Source: Cavia porcellus
Taxonomy: Eukaryota; Chordata; Mammalia; Rodentia; Caviidae
Assembly (NCBI RefSeq): GCF_034190915.1
Contig: NW_026947496.1
Location: 27,250,001-27,314,000 of the forward strand
Direction of reading: 5' to 3'
DNA length: 64,000 nt
Of the stretch, positions 1 to 11,804 are shown piece by piece. How positions within the stretch are numbered: the stretch's first letter is position 1; every line of letters begins with the position of its first letter. Under the pieces are notes generated by a model, which did not search any database, had not been told where the DNA came from, and saw nothing but the letters and a program-made list of their open reading frames with translations. The translations under genes were made by a program, and so were the position numbers.

Positions 1-16
1 AGATGGTAGATGATAC

Positions 17-51
<35 letters not shown>
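17..51. repeat. (ATAG)n microsatellite
   Basis: About nine uninterrupted tandem copies of the tetranucleotide ATAG/GATA run from the window edge. No gene is associated. Confidence 0.97.
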
Positions 52-52
<1 letters not shown>

Positions 53-819
53 GAAGGCTACATCCTTAGGCTGTACTGTGTCCCCTTACTTGGAAGGAGG
101 AGACACAAGCAGAGGTAAAGGGAAGAAGCATGCAAGGCACTGATGTACCAGAAACTAAAGGCAGAGTGTACTCTGCTGAGACAGATTCAGAGGCCGGCTG
201 GAGGCCCTAAAGTGTGCACAGACTGTGAGCATCATTTCTGCAAGATATCACCTCATGTTAAATATCCCCAAGAATCCCACCTAGGACCACAGACACTACC
301 AGCTGCTTCTCAGCATTCTGAAAAGGACAAAAAAGACCTATCTGAAAGAAGCAACAATTATTCTTGACATTTCCAAATGCACTTTGCCATGTTCAGAATG
401 TTCCATCATGGGCTTCAGAATGAGAACTACAATGGGAGAAAGTCTGGGCTGAAGTCTTCTTTTGAAAAGAGAGGTCACCTACATCCAGCTTTGCCTCGAA
501 TTGAAACAGATTTTAGCAACTGATTGAAAAGCCTGCATGACCCCCATGAAAAACATCAGTAACTCCTTCCAGCTCTAGGCTGATTAACTTATGATTAAGA
601 AGTGATATGGGGAATTGTGTCATTTTTGTTAAGAGACTACAAAGAAGTGGGTCACTTGTGTGCACTCTCCAATTTTTCTTCAACTGTGTGTTACCTTTAT
701 ATTCAGGAAAACAGTTGTCAAAAGAGAAAAGTAAGAAAAGTATTACTATTAGTCTTTAAATTGGAAAAATGGCAGTGAAACAGAAAGGCAAAATAATGAA
801 GAATTAACAGTAATTGGCT
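52..819. other. unassigned unique sequence
   Basis: I recognise no repeat, exon or RNA here. A 74-codon open frame at 143-367 has no family resemblance and no splice or polyadenylation context that would support it. Confidence 0.5.
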
Positions 820-925
820 TTGGCAGGATTATGGGTGATATCTTTTGGGCATTTGTTTTTGTTTTCTTCAAACTCCTCTATAATTTTCAAATTTCAATAA
901 AAAGCACGTATTTTTAGTTAAAAGA
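820..925 (+). mobile_element. LINE-1 3' tail fragment (old L1M type)
   Basis: The segment has the cadence of the terminal 3' UTR of old mammalian L1: a 'gattatgggtgat' stretch, a T-rich tract, then 'aattttcaaatttcaataaa' leading into an A-rich end. It is short and diverged, so the subfamily is unknown. It could also be the tail of another old LINE. Confidence 0.4.
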
Positions 926-1159
926 TATTTTGAGGAGAAAAAGAAATTTGGAAAGAATGTTATTTTACTTGATCTTAATAACCTAGACATGAAGATGAGA
1001 ACTGGTAACTGACTGAATAAAGAAAGATGCTCAGGTCACTCCCTACAAAACTGGAGGACAAATGACAAGGAAGAGGAAGCACCACTCCAGAACAAAGTGA
1101 ATCACATGGCCACCAGACAGTGTCAATGTTTTCTAAATTTTATTTTTTGGCCAACACAA

Positions 1160-1400
1160 AATAAAGCCTGTCATCTGCAGTAACCTCCATGGACCTGGAC
1201 AACATTATGGGAAGTGAAATAAGCCCTGCAGAAAGACCAGTGCTGCATGCTCTCACTCAGGTGCAGAGTAGTGAAAATATTGATCATTAATGTTGAGCAA
1301 AGAAAGAGAGTCAATAGCAGCTGGGGAGAGAGGATACAAAGACATCTGTCAGTGAGTACAAAATTATTGTTTAATACTGGGTGGATCTGAAGGTCTCCAA
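1160..1400 (+). mobile_element. LINE-1 3' region fragment
   Basis: The order of landmarks matches the last part of L1: 'catggacctggacaacatta', 'gaagtgaaataagcc', a 'cagaaagacca' block, 'tgcatgctctcactca', and then a 'ggggagagaggatacaaag' block. These correspond to the ORF2 end and 3' UTR of L1M elements. The antisense 81-codon frame over it is a shadow. Confidence 0.6.
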
Positions 1401-4140
1401 AAAGCTTACTTTCCAAAACACTATGTCTTTCCTAGAAGAGCACCTGTACCAGCTCCTATTGTCAGCAATGTTTTTGCAGTTAACTGTTCAGCTTTTAGTA
1501 ATGTGTGCTCTACAATTGCTCTATTAAAATGTCCCTCTCCGTGGGAAAAATAATGGGCCAATCAGAAAGCTCAACAGTGCCATGAAAAGCACCTGGGCCT
1601 GCACCACACCCCAGCATAATTTTGTTTTGAAAGCAAAAGTGCAATCTTGGGTATGATGTTTAATGCCGTTTAGAAGCAATTATCTCTTCTGTAAATGCAA
1701 AAGTGGACTCAAAATCCATCTGGGTCTAAATTCTGCCAGCATAATTGCTCAATTTAGATTACCAACACCTTGGAAAACACAAACACTGCCACGTGTCCAT
1801 GGGAGCATGGGAGAAAGGAAAAATTCAGCACCTGGGAAAATCAGCACCAGAGAACTGGACTCCACTGTGTTCCCCAACAGAGCCATCTCCCCAAAAAGCG
1901 AAGCTCTAGACAGTTCACAATTTTTCTTAATTCCATGTCAAAAGCATCAGTTTAATTTCTAACCTCAAGACACCATCCTATCATAGAAATGATTTATTTT
2001 CCAAAGGAACCACTGAGAGTGATAACTTTACCAATGTTCTTGTAAGTTAGGAGTATTAAAAATACGTGCCATTTCCCCCTGTTTCCATGGACAGGTCAAG
2101 GTTGGATTCTTCCTAATCACAAATCTATCACAAATGGGAATGGAGATAATACACATGCATAATAGGCTTTTCTGTAATGATGAAAGGCTTTATATTTTCT
2201 CTTCCCTAGGAAATAAAGAGATTTGTTTACTTATGGGGAAGAAGAAGGCAAAATCATCTTAAAGAATAAATTAAGAATGAAATGAAGAAATCAGATTTCT
2301 CTACCAAATAACCTTATTATTTTAGAAGAAAGCTATTTCATATTTTGGATCCATTTAATGCTATATACAATTATCTTTTCTTTCAGTAGCATCCAATGAA
2401 ACAATATGGCCTAAAATAAATCTGATAGCATCCAATTATGGCCCACCTTCCCTTGGACTTAGATCCAGCCTTTTTTGAATGGCAACAACTTTAGTCTCAC
2501 AATGAAACTGAGCTTGTTCTTAAAAGTTTACTTTTTTACTCATCTCTCTCTTCATTACCAAGTTTCCCTATCCTGATTTGTCACATCCCTGCTGGCTAGA
2601 CACCTCCCAAACCAGATGAACTAAACTATAAAATTACTCAGTGGAAACTGAAAACCTAAAATAAATTAAGATGATTCATTCTGGAGCTCCTTGCTATTTT
2701 AGGAGTTTGGGACAGGTTTCCTGGCATTCAGAAGCAATACACGATCCTAACATGACACCTTGATTTGTTAACCTAGAGAAATTCCGTCAGCCCCACTATG
2801 GATTCATGTGGGGCTCAATGATGCAAAGGTGATAAAGCAGGAAGAAGTGGCCATGTCATCATTAAAGTCTTATACACTAGTTCGTCATTGGTTTTGTAAG
2901 ATAACTGCTGAGACAAAAATCTTAAAGGATTCCAAAAGAATATTACTAAGATTAATAGAATCAGTAACTCATGATGCCAGGAATAAAATTTTGAAAGAGA
3001 GTATTATCATGCAAGCCAACCATTGCTCTGGAAAGGAAGTGTAAATAATCGAATAATAAACAACTCATCAAACAGCTGAACTGTAAGCTCAAAACCAAAG
3101 ACGATCTCTAAAAAGTAAACAAGTGTCCCATGACTTCGAGGAGGTGGCTTCTCAGTGGCCATTCCAGCAGTTCGGTGAGTTCAGACTTCTATCCACTGTC
3201 CACTGTGTCTTATCCTGACCATGCTAAATATTCACAAGACAATAAAAGAATACTGAGAAGATGCTGGTCACTGAGAGCCAATTCACAGAAGCACTGATCC
3301 AGAGATGTTAGCTCTGCCCCAGCCCGTGGAACACACAAATTCCACTGACCACAATCGTGATCCTAAGCCTCCAAAGCTGTAGCCCAAACCTCAAATTTCA
3401 CAACGCAATTTAAATGATTTTCTATGGTAAAATTGAAAATAATAGTGCTGGAAACTTATAAAACATTTTTTTTTGTTTGTTTGTTGAGTAACATCTGTTT
3501 TGGTAAATTGTACTCAAAATATAAAAGAAGTCAAAACCTGGGTTGATCTTGGCACTTATAATGGTATGTATCAGTGATACAAAGCCAACATGAATGAAGA
3601 AACGTTCTCAGTGGTGTACGTATACTAACTCATTTATCTCAAATCAACTCCATCTGATTTACTTCAAGCAGAATCTGGTGCAAGGTTGGATGCCAGGAGT
3701 CCTCTCTTTGGATGTAGGCCCGAGGGTTTCTATTTTGGCCTTGCCCTGGAAAGTACCTTAGTCTGTCCTCCTGCCAGCTATGATCGTCTTCATGTCTACA
3801 GTGGCTGGAGGGCCTGGAGAGCATGGCCACATGGGCTGCATCCCCACTTCCAGACATCTTCCGGCCCCTGATACCCTGACCTTGTCCACACTCCACGGAG
3901 CCTGCTTCCCAGAACTGAGCAGGTCTCTTCCTTGGAAGCCGACAGTCATCCAATGAGCATGTTAACATGCATGTGAAGAAACTAAGTGACTGGTTAGCAA
4001 AAAATCTTAGCACATTGGTTTTGAGAATTTTGTCTTTTTTCCAAGAGATGTTTCTCCCCCTACTGATTTCCCAGCAACTTTCTGGAAGGATGAAACTCAC
4101 AGTCAAATTCCTGTTATTACAATGCCCTATCAATTATACT
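1401..4140. other. unassigned unique sequence
   Basis: There is no recognisable mobile element or gene across 2.7 kb. The region includes AT-rich stretches (1980-2420) and a moderately GC-rich patch (3680-3950). The longest frame, 164 codons on the minus strand at 3639-4133, begins at TTG rather than ATG and resembles no family I know, so I do not call it a gene. Confidence 0.5.
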
Positions 4141-4144
4141 TAAG

Positions 4145-4200
4145 AAAATCATGTTCAATGGACATGATTTTGTGATAGTTTTGTGATAGTTATGTGATAC
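4145..4200. repeat. 10-bp hairpin followed by 11-bp direct repeats
   Basis: AAAATCATGT at 4145-4154 is the exact reverse complement of ACATGATTTT at 4162-4171, with a 7-base loop. The right arm runs directly into three near-identical 11-bp units built on TGTGATAGTT (4171-4200). This is a small replication-slippage-type structure with no assigned function. Confidence 0.8.
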
Positions 4201-5369
4201 TCTGCTTGAAGATTTAAAAAATTTATCCTTATATATTTTATTTTAAATCTTAAATACTTGCATGGTTTTAGATAAGGGATCTTTTTCCAATATCATTGAA
4301 TTATGCTTTTCAGAAATATTTCTAATTTTTTTAATTAGCAAGCAATAATTAACCAAATCTTTAAACATCATTTTGTACTTTGGCCTCCTGTGGTAGATAT
4401 GACACTTCATCTTACAGTTACTTAAGAAAGGGTCTTTCCTGATTTTCCTGTGACTTAATTATAGGGATTACACTGTGTTTATAGATCTGACCTGCCGAGC
4501 AGGGTGTAAGCTTTTCTGCCACTCCCTGAACATGAGAAGAATCAATGGGTTTGCTTGTTGGACACTAAACCAGGTAATGGGCTGCAACTGTGAGCACAAG
4601 CTTTCCCAGGAAAACATACGCATCATTAATACCAGAGGTTACGTCTCCTGCACGTCTGCACATCAGTCTTCACATGCAACGTCTTCACATGCAACTACTC
4701 GCTCCTGCACTCTGCACTTAAACAGCTCAGATACAAAACCAGAGCTCCTTGTTCGCTTTCAATGGCAGGCAGTGGTAGCGTAATTTAAAAAAAATATCAA
4801 AAAGCATCATGTAAGTAGCTGCACTCACATATGAAAATGAAATTTTTGCTTTTCTGATTATGCTTCAAATGTTGGAGGCTACCGGCTAATTCACATAAGC
4901 CTCAGCAGAGGCCAATCCTCTAGCACAATCCCTACTGGAGTTGCTCAGAAGACTGTTACAGCACATCTTAGAACAGGAATGGGAAGCATTTTTGTATCCC
5001 TAAAAATATATGTCAGTGTCTGAAAATAACTTCGGACAGGCAGGGAAAGTGACATTGGACTGTAGTAAACTGTCCAGAGTGTACAGGAAAACCGCTCATT
5101 GCTGAGGATCGTTCACTTCCATGGGCCTAAGTGCTGAGTTAAAATGTCCTGTTTCCGAGGGACCAGAGCATGATAAAACCAACACTGAATCCTGCTAATA
5201 TGGAAATGTAAAGGACTGTCCCTCTTGGGTGAGCTAGACACCTGAGAAACACAAGGACTCTGCAGAGTCTGGCGGCAACAACTCAAATTGCTGTATAATG
5301 CCTTTCTCTAGGGAGACTAAAATGCTTTGCAGAAGAGTCCTCCCAGTGGGAGGAAGACTGGAACTTGGA
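4201..5369. other. unassigned unique sequence
   Basis: No family is recognised. The 15-mer GTCTTCACATGCAAC is duplicated head-to-tail at 4666-4680 and 4681-4695. The 102-codon frame at 4475-4783 spans this duplication and has no recognisable domain. Confidence 0.5.
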
Positions 5370-5470
5370 GAGATGCACATTTTACAGGATGAGAACACAA
5401 GAGACCAAGAGAGGTGATTATCTGTTCAAGATTATTCAAATAATCAAATTCATAGCTCAGGAAAGTGAAA
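5370..5470 (+). mobile_element. MIR SINE fragment
   Basis: The core-MIR order is visible: 'cattttacaggatgagaaca', 'agagaggtgatta', then a 'caagattattcaaataat' segment that corresponds to the 'aaggtcacacagctagtaag' part of MIR. It is diverged and truncated at both ends. Confidence 0.55.
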
Positions 5471-7149
5471 GGCAAGACACCGGAGAGAATTCTGGAAGAC
5501 TGCAGAACAGAAAGTGCCCTCAGCTGTATGCCCTGTAGGAGAACAGATCTTTTCCACATTTGGGGCTTCTAGTATCAAGAAAACTAGGGCATTCAATGCT
5601 GGGTAGTTTGTGTCTTTTCCCCAGAATCAGCAGTCCCAGGGGAAACCATACCTTCCTACTAGTTGCCAGAAAGCCCTTGCCTGACAAACCCAATTTCCCA
5701 GACTATTCTCCAGGTGTTTTCACTGTCATAGGATTTCTTGGTCTGCAGAAATTAGTTGGTCTGTTCATTAAAACAGTCACCAGATGAAAAGATGGATACC
5801 ATCTGCCCTTATCTTCTGTCAGTCAATTACATATATAGAGCACCCTCCTAGCAATCAATGTGGTAGGCATTATATAAATCCTGGAGATGAAATAGCCCAT
5901 GTATCTCAGCTCTCTTTTGTGATTTCTGGGGAAATAACTGATGGATCCTGCTGCTCTCCTTTGTAATCAACTCTAATAGGGATCTTTGTTATCTACCTGT
6001 GCAAATCCCAACTGGAATACTTTTAAAGCTCTGGTAACACTCTCAAAGGGAACACAGGCTGATTCTCAGTGAGTAGAAAAGTACACAGATGTCTCAGAAA
6101 CTATGGTGGTACTAATATTTCATTAAGAACTTTCATTAATTTTGGATCACTTATTATATTTGTTTGCAAGGTAAAAGAGAAAATCAATCAGTATGAAGAT
6201 GGGCAATTCTGTTTTCCTCCAGAAAGCAGAAGTGAAGCTTAGTCCCAATTAACTATGACAAATACAGTGAAAGGGACATTCTCTCTCAGTAGTTTCTAGG
6301 ATATTAAGGGGAGACATGGTATTTTACCATCTTCAGGGAAAGGATCATAAAATTTCAGTGTAAGAACAAATTTGATCATCAAACTCAGCAATTTATCAGG
6401 CAAGAATCCTCCAAAAGATATCCCAATAAAGTTTATGTTTCTGTTTTAACATTTCCAATGAAGAAGCATTTACTGCCCTGAACGTTTCTATTTAGTGGGA
6501 ATCAATAAAGGCATCAAAGATGCAAATCTTGATATGCCCAGTGCATTCACAATGGTCCAGACAGTGGTATCAAATATTCTCTGTTCATAAATACAAACAC
6601 CCTTGTCCAAAATCCCCAAAATGAAAATGATCTTAAAGCTGCCTCCATATTCCTAGAGAAATGATCCATCTTCTTGTCTTATTTGAAAATGTATACATTA
6701 TGTAAATTAGCTGAATCCTGAAAGATAAGACATTTTTAACATAATCTGTACTCTGAGAAAAGAAGTATCTTACTCCCAAATGAGACGTGGTCCTTTCCTA
6801 TGAACAAGAAAGCTGTGATGCAATCACAGATGCAAAGCCAACCTGTATCATAGCACTTGGTCTTCTCCAAACCTCTAGTTCAAAATGCCTCGCATAAATT
6901 TACTAGAAATAAAAGGTGGCATGTCACTGTAAGAATGAGATACATGGCAAATGACACTACCTATGATAATTGAAATAATGTTTATTTTTGCCTGCAAGAT
7001 AAACTATAATCTTTGCATAGAACAGCTATAGGTTCTCTTATGCTCCACTTTAAACACTGTTCCAGACATGGAACACTCTTCAGTTTACTCGACAGTGGAT
7101 AACAAGAAGCTACCACATTGCCTCTAGGTGTCTCCTTGTTTATTTGAAA
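5471..7149. other. unassigned unique sequence
   Basis: AT-rich single-copy-looking DNA without a recognisable element. Short frames at 5560-5966 show no domain and lack any exon context. Confidence 0.5.
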
Positions 7150-8110
7150 AGTGCAAGCAATCCATTCCAGTTAAAGAGATAACATTAAGGAATGCAGCTG
7201 CACTGCTCATACGGTAGATTACTCATGCCTGCGTTTAATCTAGGGCCTTGTTTAAAAGAGCTTTTCGATTTTAATTAAAATAAAATGGACTCTGGAAGAA
7301 ACTGCATCTCCTCCAACAAGGATTGCATTCAGCTTGTTCTCTGTAATTTTGCCCATCATGCTGCTGGCTGTTGCTTTTTCCACAGCTCTTAAATGGTGTC
7401 TAAATTGACCAGCTCTGTTGCCAAGGCAACGGACAGGACAATGCTAATAGAACCTACTTAGGACACACTGTGAAAAGCTTAGAAATAAAATTGTTTGACA
7501 TGAAAGGCTCTGTGTCAGCAGCCAGGCAACTCTGTTAAAGGCTGCACTGAGCAGAAGATAGTTACACATGCCCCTCCCTATTCTTCCCTCCAAATCTCTG
7601 CTAGTAAATGGATTCTGTTCTAGGAGCTCGGACAGCTTTCCCTATCAGAATCACTTTGTCTCTTTAACTCAAAGGAGAGAAAAATGTTTATGTTATGGTT
7701 TTGAAGCACCCAGAATAGACTTCACTGCACAGCCATGGAAATGAGCAGTTTTTAAAAAAAATTTTCTTTCTAGCAAGAAAATCCTTCCTTCTCATGAATA
7801 ACTTGCAAATATTCTTCTGAATTTTCTAAGATTGTTAATTAAAATCCACTTGATTTAAGCTGCTTCTCTCAATTTGCACTCACAAACCATAAATTATGGA
7901 GGAGGTCAAAGAATGAATGGCAATTTGACATGAAGAGATTGATTTATTGCTTCAGAAGGAGTTTTATACCAGATGTGGCAGGAGTCATAAATTAAATGCT
8001 AAATGTTATGTATTATTATGCTTTCAGGAATATAAATGTGTCTAAAATGCTATGCAGGTGGAATGATAAAAATACGAATCTACTCTCCTGGCAATTTTAA
8101 AAGGCACGTT
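7150..8110. promoter_or_regulatory. candidate non-coding regulatory region
   Basis: This stretch of almost 1 kb is free of recognisable repeats. It is dense in short motifs typical of developmental enhancers: TAAT/ATTA homeodomain cores (for example in 'tttaattaaaata' near 7272 and 'gttaattaaaatcc' near 7835), E-boxes (CAGCTG near 7196), and a perfect palindromic RFX X-box at 7417-7430. It has no open frame of note. The regulatory role is inferred only from base composition and motif density; cross-species conservation would decide it. Confidence 0.3.
7417..7430. promoter_or_regulatory. RFX X-box motif
   Basis: GTTGCCAAGGCAAC is two perfect inverted half-sites (GTTGCC and GGCAAC) separated by two bases. 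It fits the RFX-family consensus GTNRCC(N0-3)RGYAAC exactly. RFX factors bind such boxes in ciliary and MHC class II control regions. There is no adjacent promoter, so a distal element is the likelier reading. Confidence 0.5.
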
Positions 8111-9914
8111 AAAGCTGTCAAAAAAAGACAAGCTGGGAAGCAATCTAGATGGGTGCCTCAGACGCCTTTTGTAGCACGCCCCTGGCTTATAGAAGTAACT
8201 CCTCCTCATAATCTGCTGGACACTGGCTTGTAGTGGCTGAGGAGGGAGCACAGATAAAAAGTTCTTCATCTGGAAAAAAATAGAAAGTGAGAAAGGAAAA
8301 AGAAGCCAGAGAGCTGTGTCCTTCTGTGACATTATGACATGCATCTAAATCATGATTTGTCATTCACACCTCTAAAAGTGACCATAATTTAATTTATCAA
8401 CTCTCATTTAAAAACTAATCTGGATACAATGAAACTTGCTTAATTTCATCTAGCAGCTGACCTGGCTATAATTACTGATTTTAAAATATTTCAAAATACA
8501 AAAACAGTACATGTTTCAGGTATGTGACAGCTTGACAGGTAGAGATTTCAACAGTAGAAAGATTCACTAGGGGGCAGATGTTGTAAGCGGAAAGACACGA
8601 TTTGGGGTAGAAATCCATTTTGATCTCGCAGGTGAATAGAAGAAATGAAGGCAAAGTCTGGTCAACAGCTAAATCCTGAGATTAAATTTGTTCTAGATGC
8701 AGCTGTGAAAAAAAAATTATCTGTCAGGCTTCTGAGTCCCTTCTCCCAGTGCTCCAATGCTCTCCTCTAATTCTCCACCCCTCCAAGATCCAGACACACA
8801 ATCTCCACCAACCCAGGCCTCCTGGTGGGATACTCCCAGGCCTGCCTCCTCTAGACTTGCAGGTCACCTCCCAGTCCGTGTGCTCCCAGACTCAAGAGGG
8901 TCATATAACCAACTGCCATCTGCAAGTTGACACCATTAGCAGCAGCTTTAAAGAGCTTCTGGGGACCGTGTCTTTTGCATGTTCACAAGGTCCTGGGAAA
9001 AAAGGCCTTTGTGCATATTGGCCACTAAACATGGCCATTTCCCACAAGCCTTTGCAGCATCCTCTCTCTGGGTTCACTGGAGCTGTTACTCCCTGTATCC
9101 TGCAGGCCGGGCCTCGTGAGAGACTTGGGCCCATGTACCATAGAGGAGAAGCAAAGCTGCAGAAAGGGAGCACAGGACCTGAGGCGCATACTCAAGAAAA
9201 ACAAGGGTGCCATGAGTGTTTGGTTCCCAGATTTCACAAATTAAAATACTGAGAACCTGGTTGTTTTTAAATTTCAGATGAACAACACATAATTCGTATT
9301 CCGTGTCCCATGCGATATACTTTTACTAAACAAAAATAATATTTAAAAAACAGTATTAATTGTTTATCTGAATCTAAATTTAGTTGGACACTGTCTTTTA
9401 CTTGACAAATCTAGGTTTGAGCCATTAACAATTAATGGAAAGCAACCACAACAAAATTATGGTAGCATCTCAGTTAAAGACACCCTATGCCCCGACCACC
9501 AGGAAGCCTTCACCCTGGCACCCAACTTCTGCTCCAAAGGAGACATAATTCTAATCTTTCCCTCCAATGAATCAACTTGGTCATGCCTCAGCTATAGAGT
9601 GGGGAAACTCAGTCAAGAAAGTAAGCTAATTCTCAAAGAGTCTATGGGAAAAGAGAAGAGCTATGTACACCAGGAGAATCTCAGCGTGGCCCTGGTCCCT
9701 GAGCAATGTAGAAATGAATCATCAGGCACAAATAGGCAGAGTATCTCTGGAAATACAACAGCAGGCAACTACTCTCCCTTGCGTTCCTGCCATCCTTCCT
9801 CCTTGGTGAAGGTCACTATGACAGGCAGTTTGGCTGGATCCCAAGACTAAGAGAACAAGATGAGTAAAAATGCTATGTCACCAAGTCCCAGGAGGAACCA
9901 CATGTCCACAAAGG
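8111..9914. other. unassigned unique sequence with a GC-richer patch
   Basis: No repeat is recognised. Positions 8735-9215 are noticeably richer in G and C than their surroundings and carry a 167-codon plus-strand frame (8749-9252). That frame opens with GTG, has no in-frame ATG near its start, and shows no domain. It is proline- and serine-rich at its beginning, as expected of random translation of C-rich DNA. Confidence 0.5.
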
Positions 9915-9972
9915 AGAATCACGAGTTCAAGCTCACTCTTGGCTGTTAGTGACATCCTGTTTCAAAATAAAA
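9915..9972 (+). mobile_element. B1-like SINE 3' fragment
   Basis: 'ggagaatcacgagttcaag' is followed by a degraded 'agtgacatcctgtttcaaaa' end. This matches the right half of a 7SL-derived B1 monomer (GGATCACGAGTTCAAGG ... AGACCCTGTCTCAAA). It is short and diverged. Confidence 0.4.
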
Positions 9973-10186
9973 CCTTTGTTTTATCCAAAAACAGGACCTA
10001 AGCAGAAATAACCAGCCTTGAAAAACAGAGACCAAAACTGCCACCCGCAGCCAGGCTGTCCTTCCTTACTGTTGTCACTGTTCTCTTGCTCACCAGCTGC
10101 ACTGTAAAGGTGGTAAGGGAAGGTCTCATTTCCAAAGCTGACTACTTTTTGGTTAAATCTTATTTTTGAATAAACAGACAAATCAC

Positions 10187-10256
10187 AGGGTCTGAGATGT
10201 AGCTTAGTGATAGAGCTCCCTCAGCTTCAATTTCCAGCACTACAAAAAGAAAACTC
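10187..10256 (+). mobile_element. ID-type SINE, diverged
   Basis: The tRNA-derived ID body is recognisable as 'gagatgtagcttagtgatag' (A-box region) through 'ttcaatttccagcactac' (B-box and end) with an A-rich tail. It is more diverged than the other ID copies in the window. Confidence 0.6.
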
Positions 10257-10384
10257 TTGAAGACTAAGGAAGGCCTGTCCTTCCTTATACAATAGTCTAA
10301 AAGTCTTACACTTTTGGTGTCTCAATAAGATAAACCTCACCCTCGTTAGTGCCTCTTCCTTCCTCAATATATTTAACACAGAAT

Positions 10385-10975
10385 TTCCATGTGACCCTGA
10401 AGTTTCACTCCCAGGAATATACTACTCTCAAATTTTTAAACTAGGGACTCATGCTGGGGAATTTAGCTCAGTGGCATAAGTGCCTGCCTGGCAAGTGCGT
10501 GGTCATGAATTCGATCCCCAGTATCAAAAATAAAAAAATAAGGACTCAAACAGACACATGGCTTCAATTCTTATGTCTCTGTTAATTGTAACATGGTTAG
10601 CAACAGCCATACCTAGGTGATAAGTAAAATGTAGTGTATCCCTAGGATGGAGTACTCTTCAGTTGTAAAAAAGAATGGAGTTCTGATACATGCTACAACA
10701 TGGGTACACATTGAAAATACTAAAGTGCTAAGTGAAAGAAGCTAGACATATCAGAATAAATAGTATATGAGTGCAGTCATATAAGGCATCTGGAACAAGC
10801 AAAGTCATAGAGACAAATAGCAGAATTGAGGTTGCCAGAGGTTGAAAGAATCAGCACGAGTGTGTGATTGCTTCTGGGCACATAGTGTCTGTTTGGGGTG
10901 ATGACAGGACTGCAGAAATAATCAGTGATGACAGTGGCCCCAAAATGTACAAAAATAAACCATTGCTTTATAAAG
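10385..10975 (+). mobile_element. LINE-1 3' end, split by an ID SINE
   Basis: The order of landmarks follows an old L1 3' region: 'tcactcccaggaatata', 'gggactca...aaacagac', 'gatggagtactcttcagttg', 'gatacatgctacaacatggg', 'aagtgctaagtgaaagaagc', 'cagtcatataaggcatctgg', 'catagagacaaatagcagaa', then the terminal 'gtctgtttggggtgatgaca' block. An ID element interrupts it at 10453-10540. Confidence 0.78.
10453..10540 (+). mobile_element. ID SINE with target-site duplication
   Basis: This is a complete tRNA-derived ID body with an A-box ('tttagctcagtggcataag') and a B-box ('gaattcgatccccagtat'), followed by an A-rich tail with T interruptions. The heptamer GGACTCA flanks it at 10445-10451 and 10542-10548. 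It disrupts the L1 tail around it and is therefore younger than that L1. Confidence 0.92.
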
Positions 10976-11570
10976 AAAAGTGCTTTTGGTCTTTCCTAAA
11001 ACCCATCCTTCTTTTCACACCAGGTCTCAAACTGAAATGCCCCCAGCCATATCCCACCATCATCCCAGAAATGTGGCCTCCTTGTTTTTAAGTACAGGAC
11101 GAAACAGAGAACTCTGTGAGCAGAAGAAATCTAGCAGGCCTCCCTCTGCGCTGCCGCAGCCGGTTGAAGGTGCTGCAGGAGGTCTCCAGGACGTATGGGT
11201 TTTGTTCTGGAAACCTAGTAGCATGGCAGAAGCAGATGTGTGTGAAACCTCTATGGCTGCCTGCACACACCCAACTGGGACAGCGCCCGGGCTCTTACCT
11301 GGATGTGCTTCACTTCATTCCCCAGAAACACGGTCCAAGAAGCTAAGGCCACGGTCACTGACTCGTACCATATACAAACTCAGTGCTGTCTGCCTTGTGT
11401 TGATGTTGACATTAAATTAAGAATGGTGTAGTCATTTCTCCTTACCTTGATTCTGATATCCAAGTGAACTTTCTTAGGAGGACATGTTCGGTCTCATCAA
11501 CTATAATTCCTAAAGGAAGAAACTTTTGGTTTTGCAAGATCCATCTTCTCTAAGTAAATGACTACTTTAC
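10976..11570. other. unassigned unique sequence
   Basis: Several overlapping frames on both strands (10980-11420) lie in a GC-moderate patch. None resembles a known protein, and both strands are open equally, which argues against coding. Confidence 0.5.
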
Positions 11571-11745
11571 AAGAGCCAATGATCACGCCACTTACACAGA
11601 ACCAACAAGACACAAGGAAGCCTTTTTTCTTCGTTTTTTTCTTTAGATATGTGTTTTCTCACGTATTTTCACCAGTAGAAGGCAAAGAACCAATGATAAT
11701 TCCATTTATAGAGAACCAATAAGACACAGGGAAGTCTTTTTTCTT
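11571..11745. repeat. diverged tandem duplication, about 114-bp period
   Basis: The segment 11571-11633 recurs at 11685-11745. Each copy has an 'aag(a/g)(a/g)ccaatgat' start, an 'agaaccaa(c/t)aagacaca' middle and a 'gaag(c/t)ctttttttctt' end. Numerous substitutions show the duplication is old. The second copy abuts an antisense ID element. Confidence 0.7.
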
Positions 11746-11747
11746 GT

Positions 11748-11804
11748 GTTTTGAATCAAATTTAGGACCTCACACTTGCCAGGCAGGCAAGCTATATCCC
11801 CAGC
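11748..11804 (-). mobile_element. ID-type SINE, partial
   Basis: The reverse complement reads 'gctggggatatagcttgcc' followed by 'tgccaggcaagtgtgagg' and 'cctaaatttgattca'. This matches the ID body with an internal deletion across the A-box to anticodon region. Confidence 0.7.

Noticed and set aside
3639..4133. 164-codon minus-strand open frame
   Set aside because: It starts at TTG, not ATG, resembles no protein family, and has plus-strand frames open over the same GC-moderate patch. Chance frame.
8749..9252. 167-codon plus-strand open frame
   Set aside because: It begins at GTG with no nearby in-frame ATG. Antisense frames are open across the same interval, and the translation has no domain.
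10453..10540. tRNA-like A- and B-boxes as a possible tRNA gene
   Set aside because: The body, A-rich tail and flanking duplication show an ID SINE. There is no foldable full tRNA with anticodon and acceptor stems.
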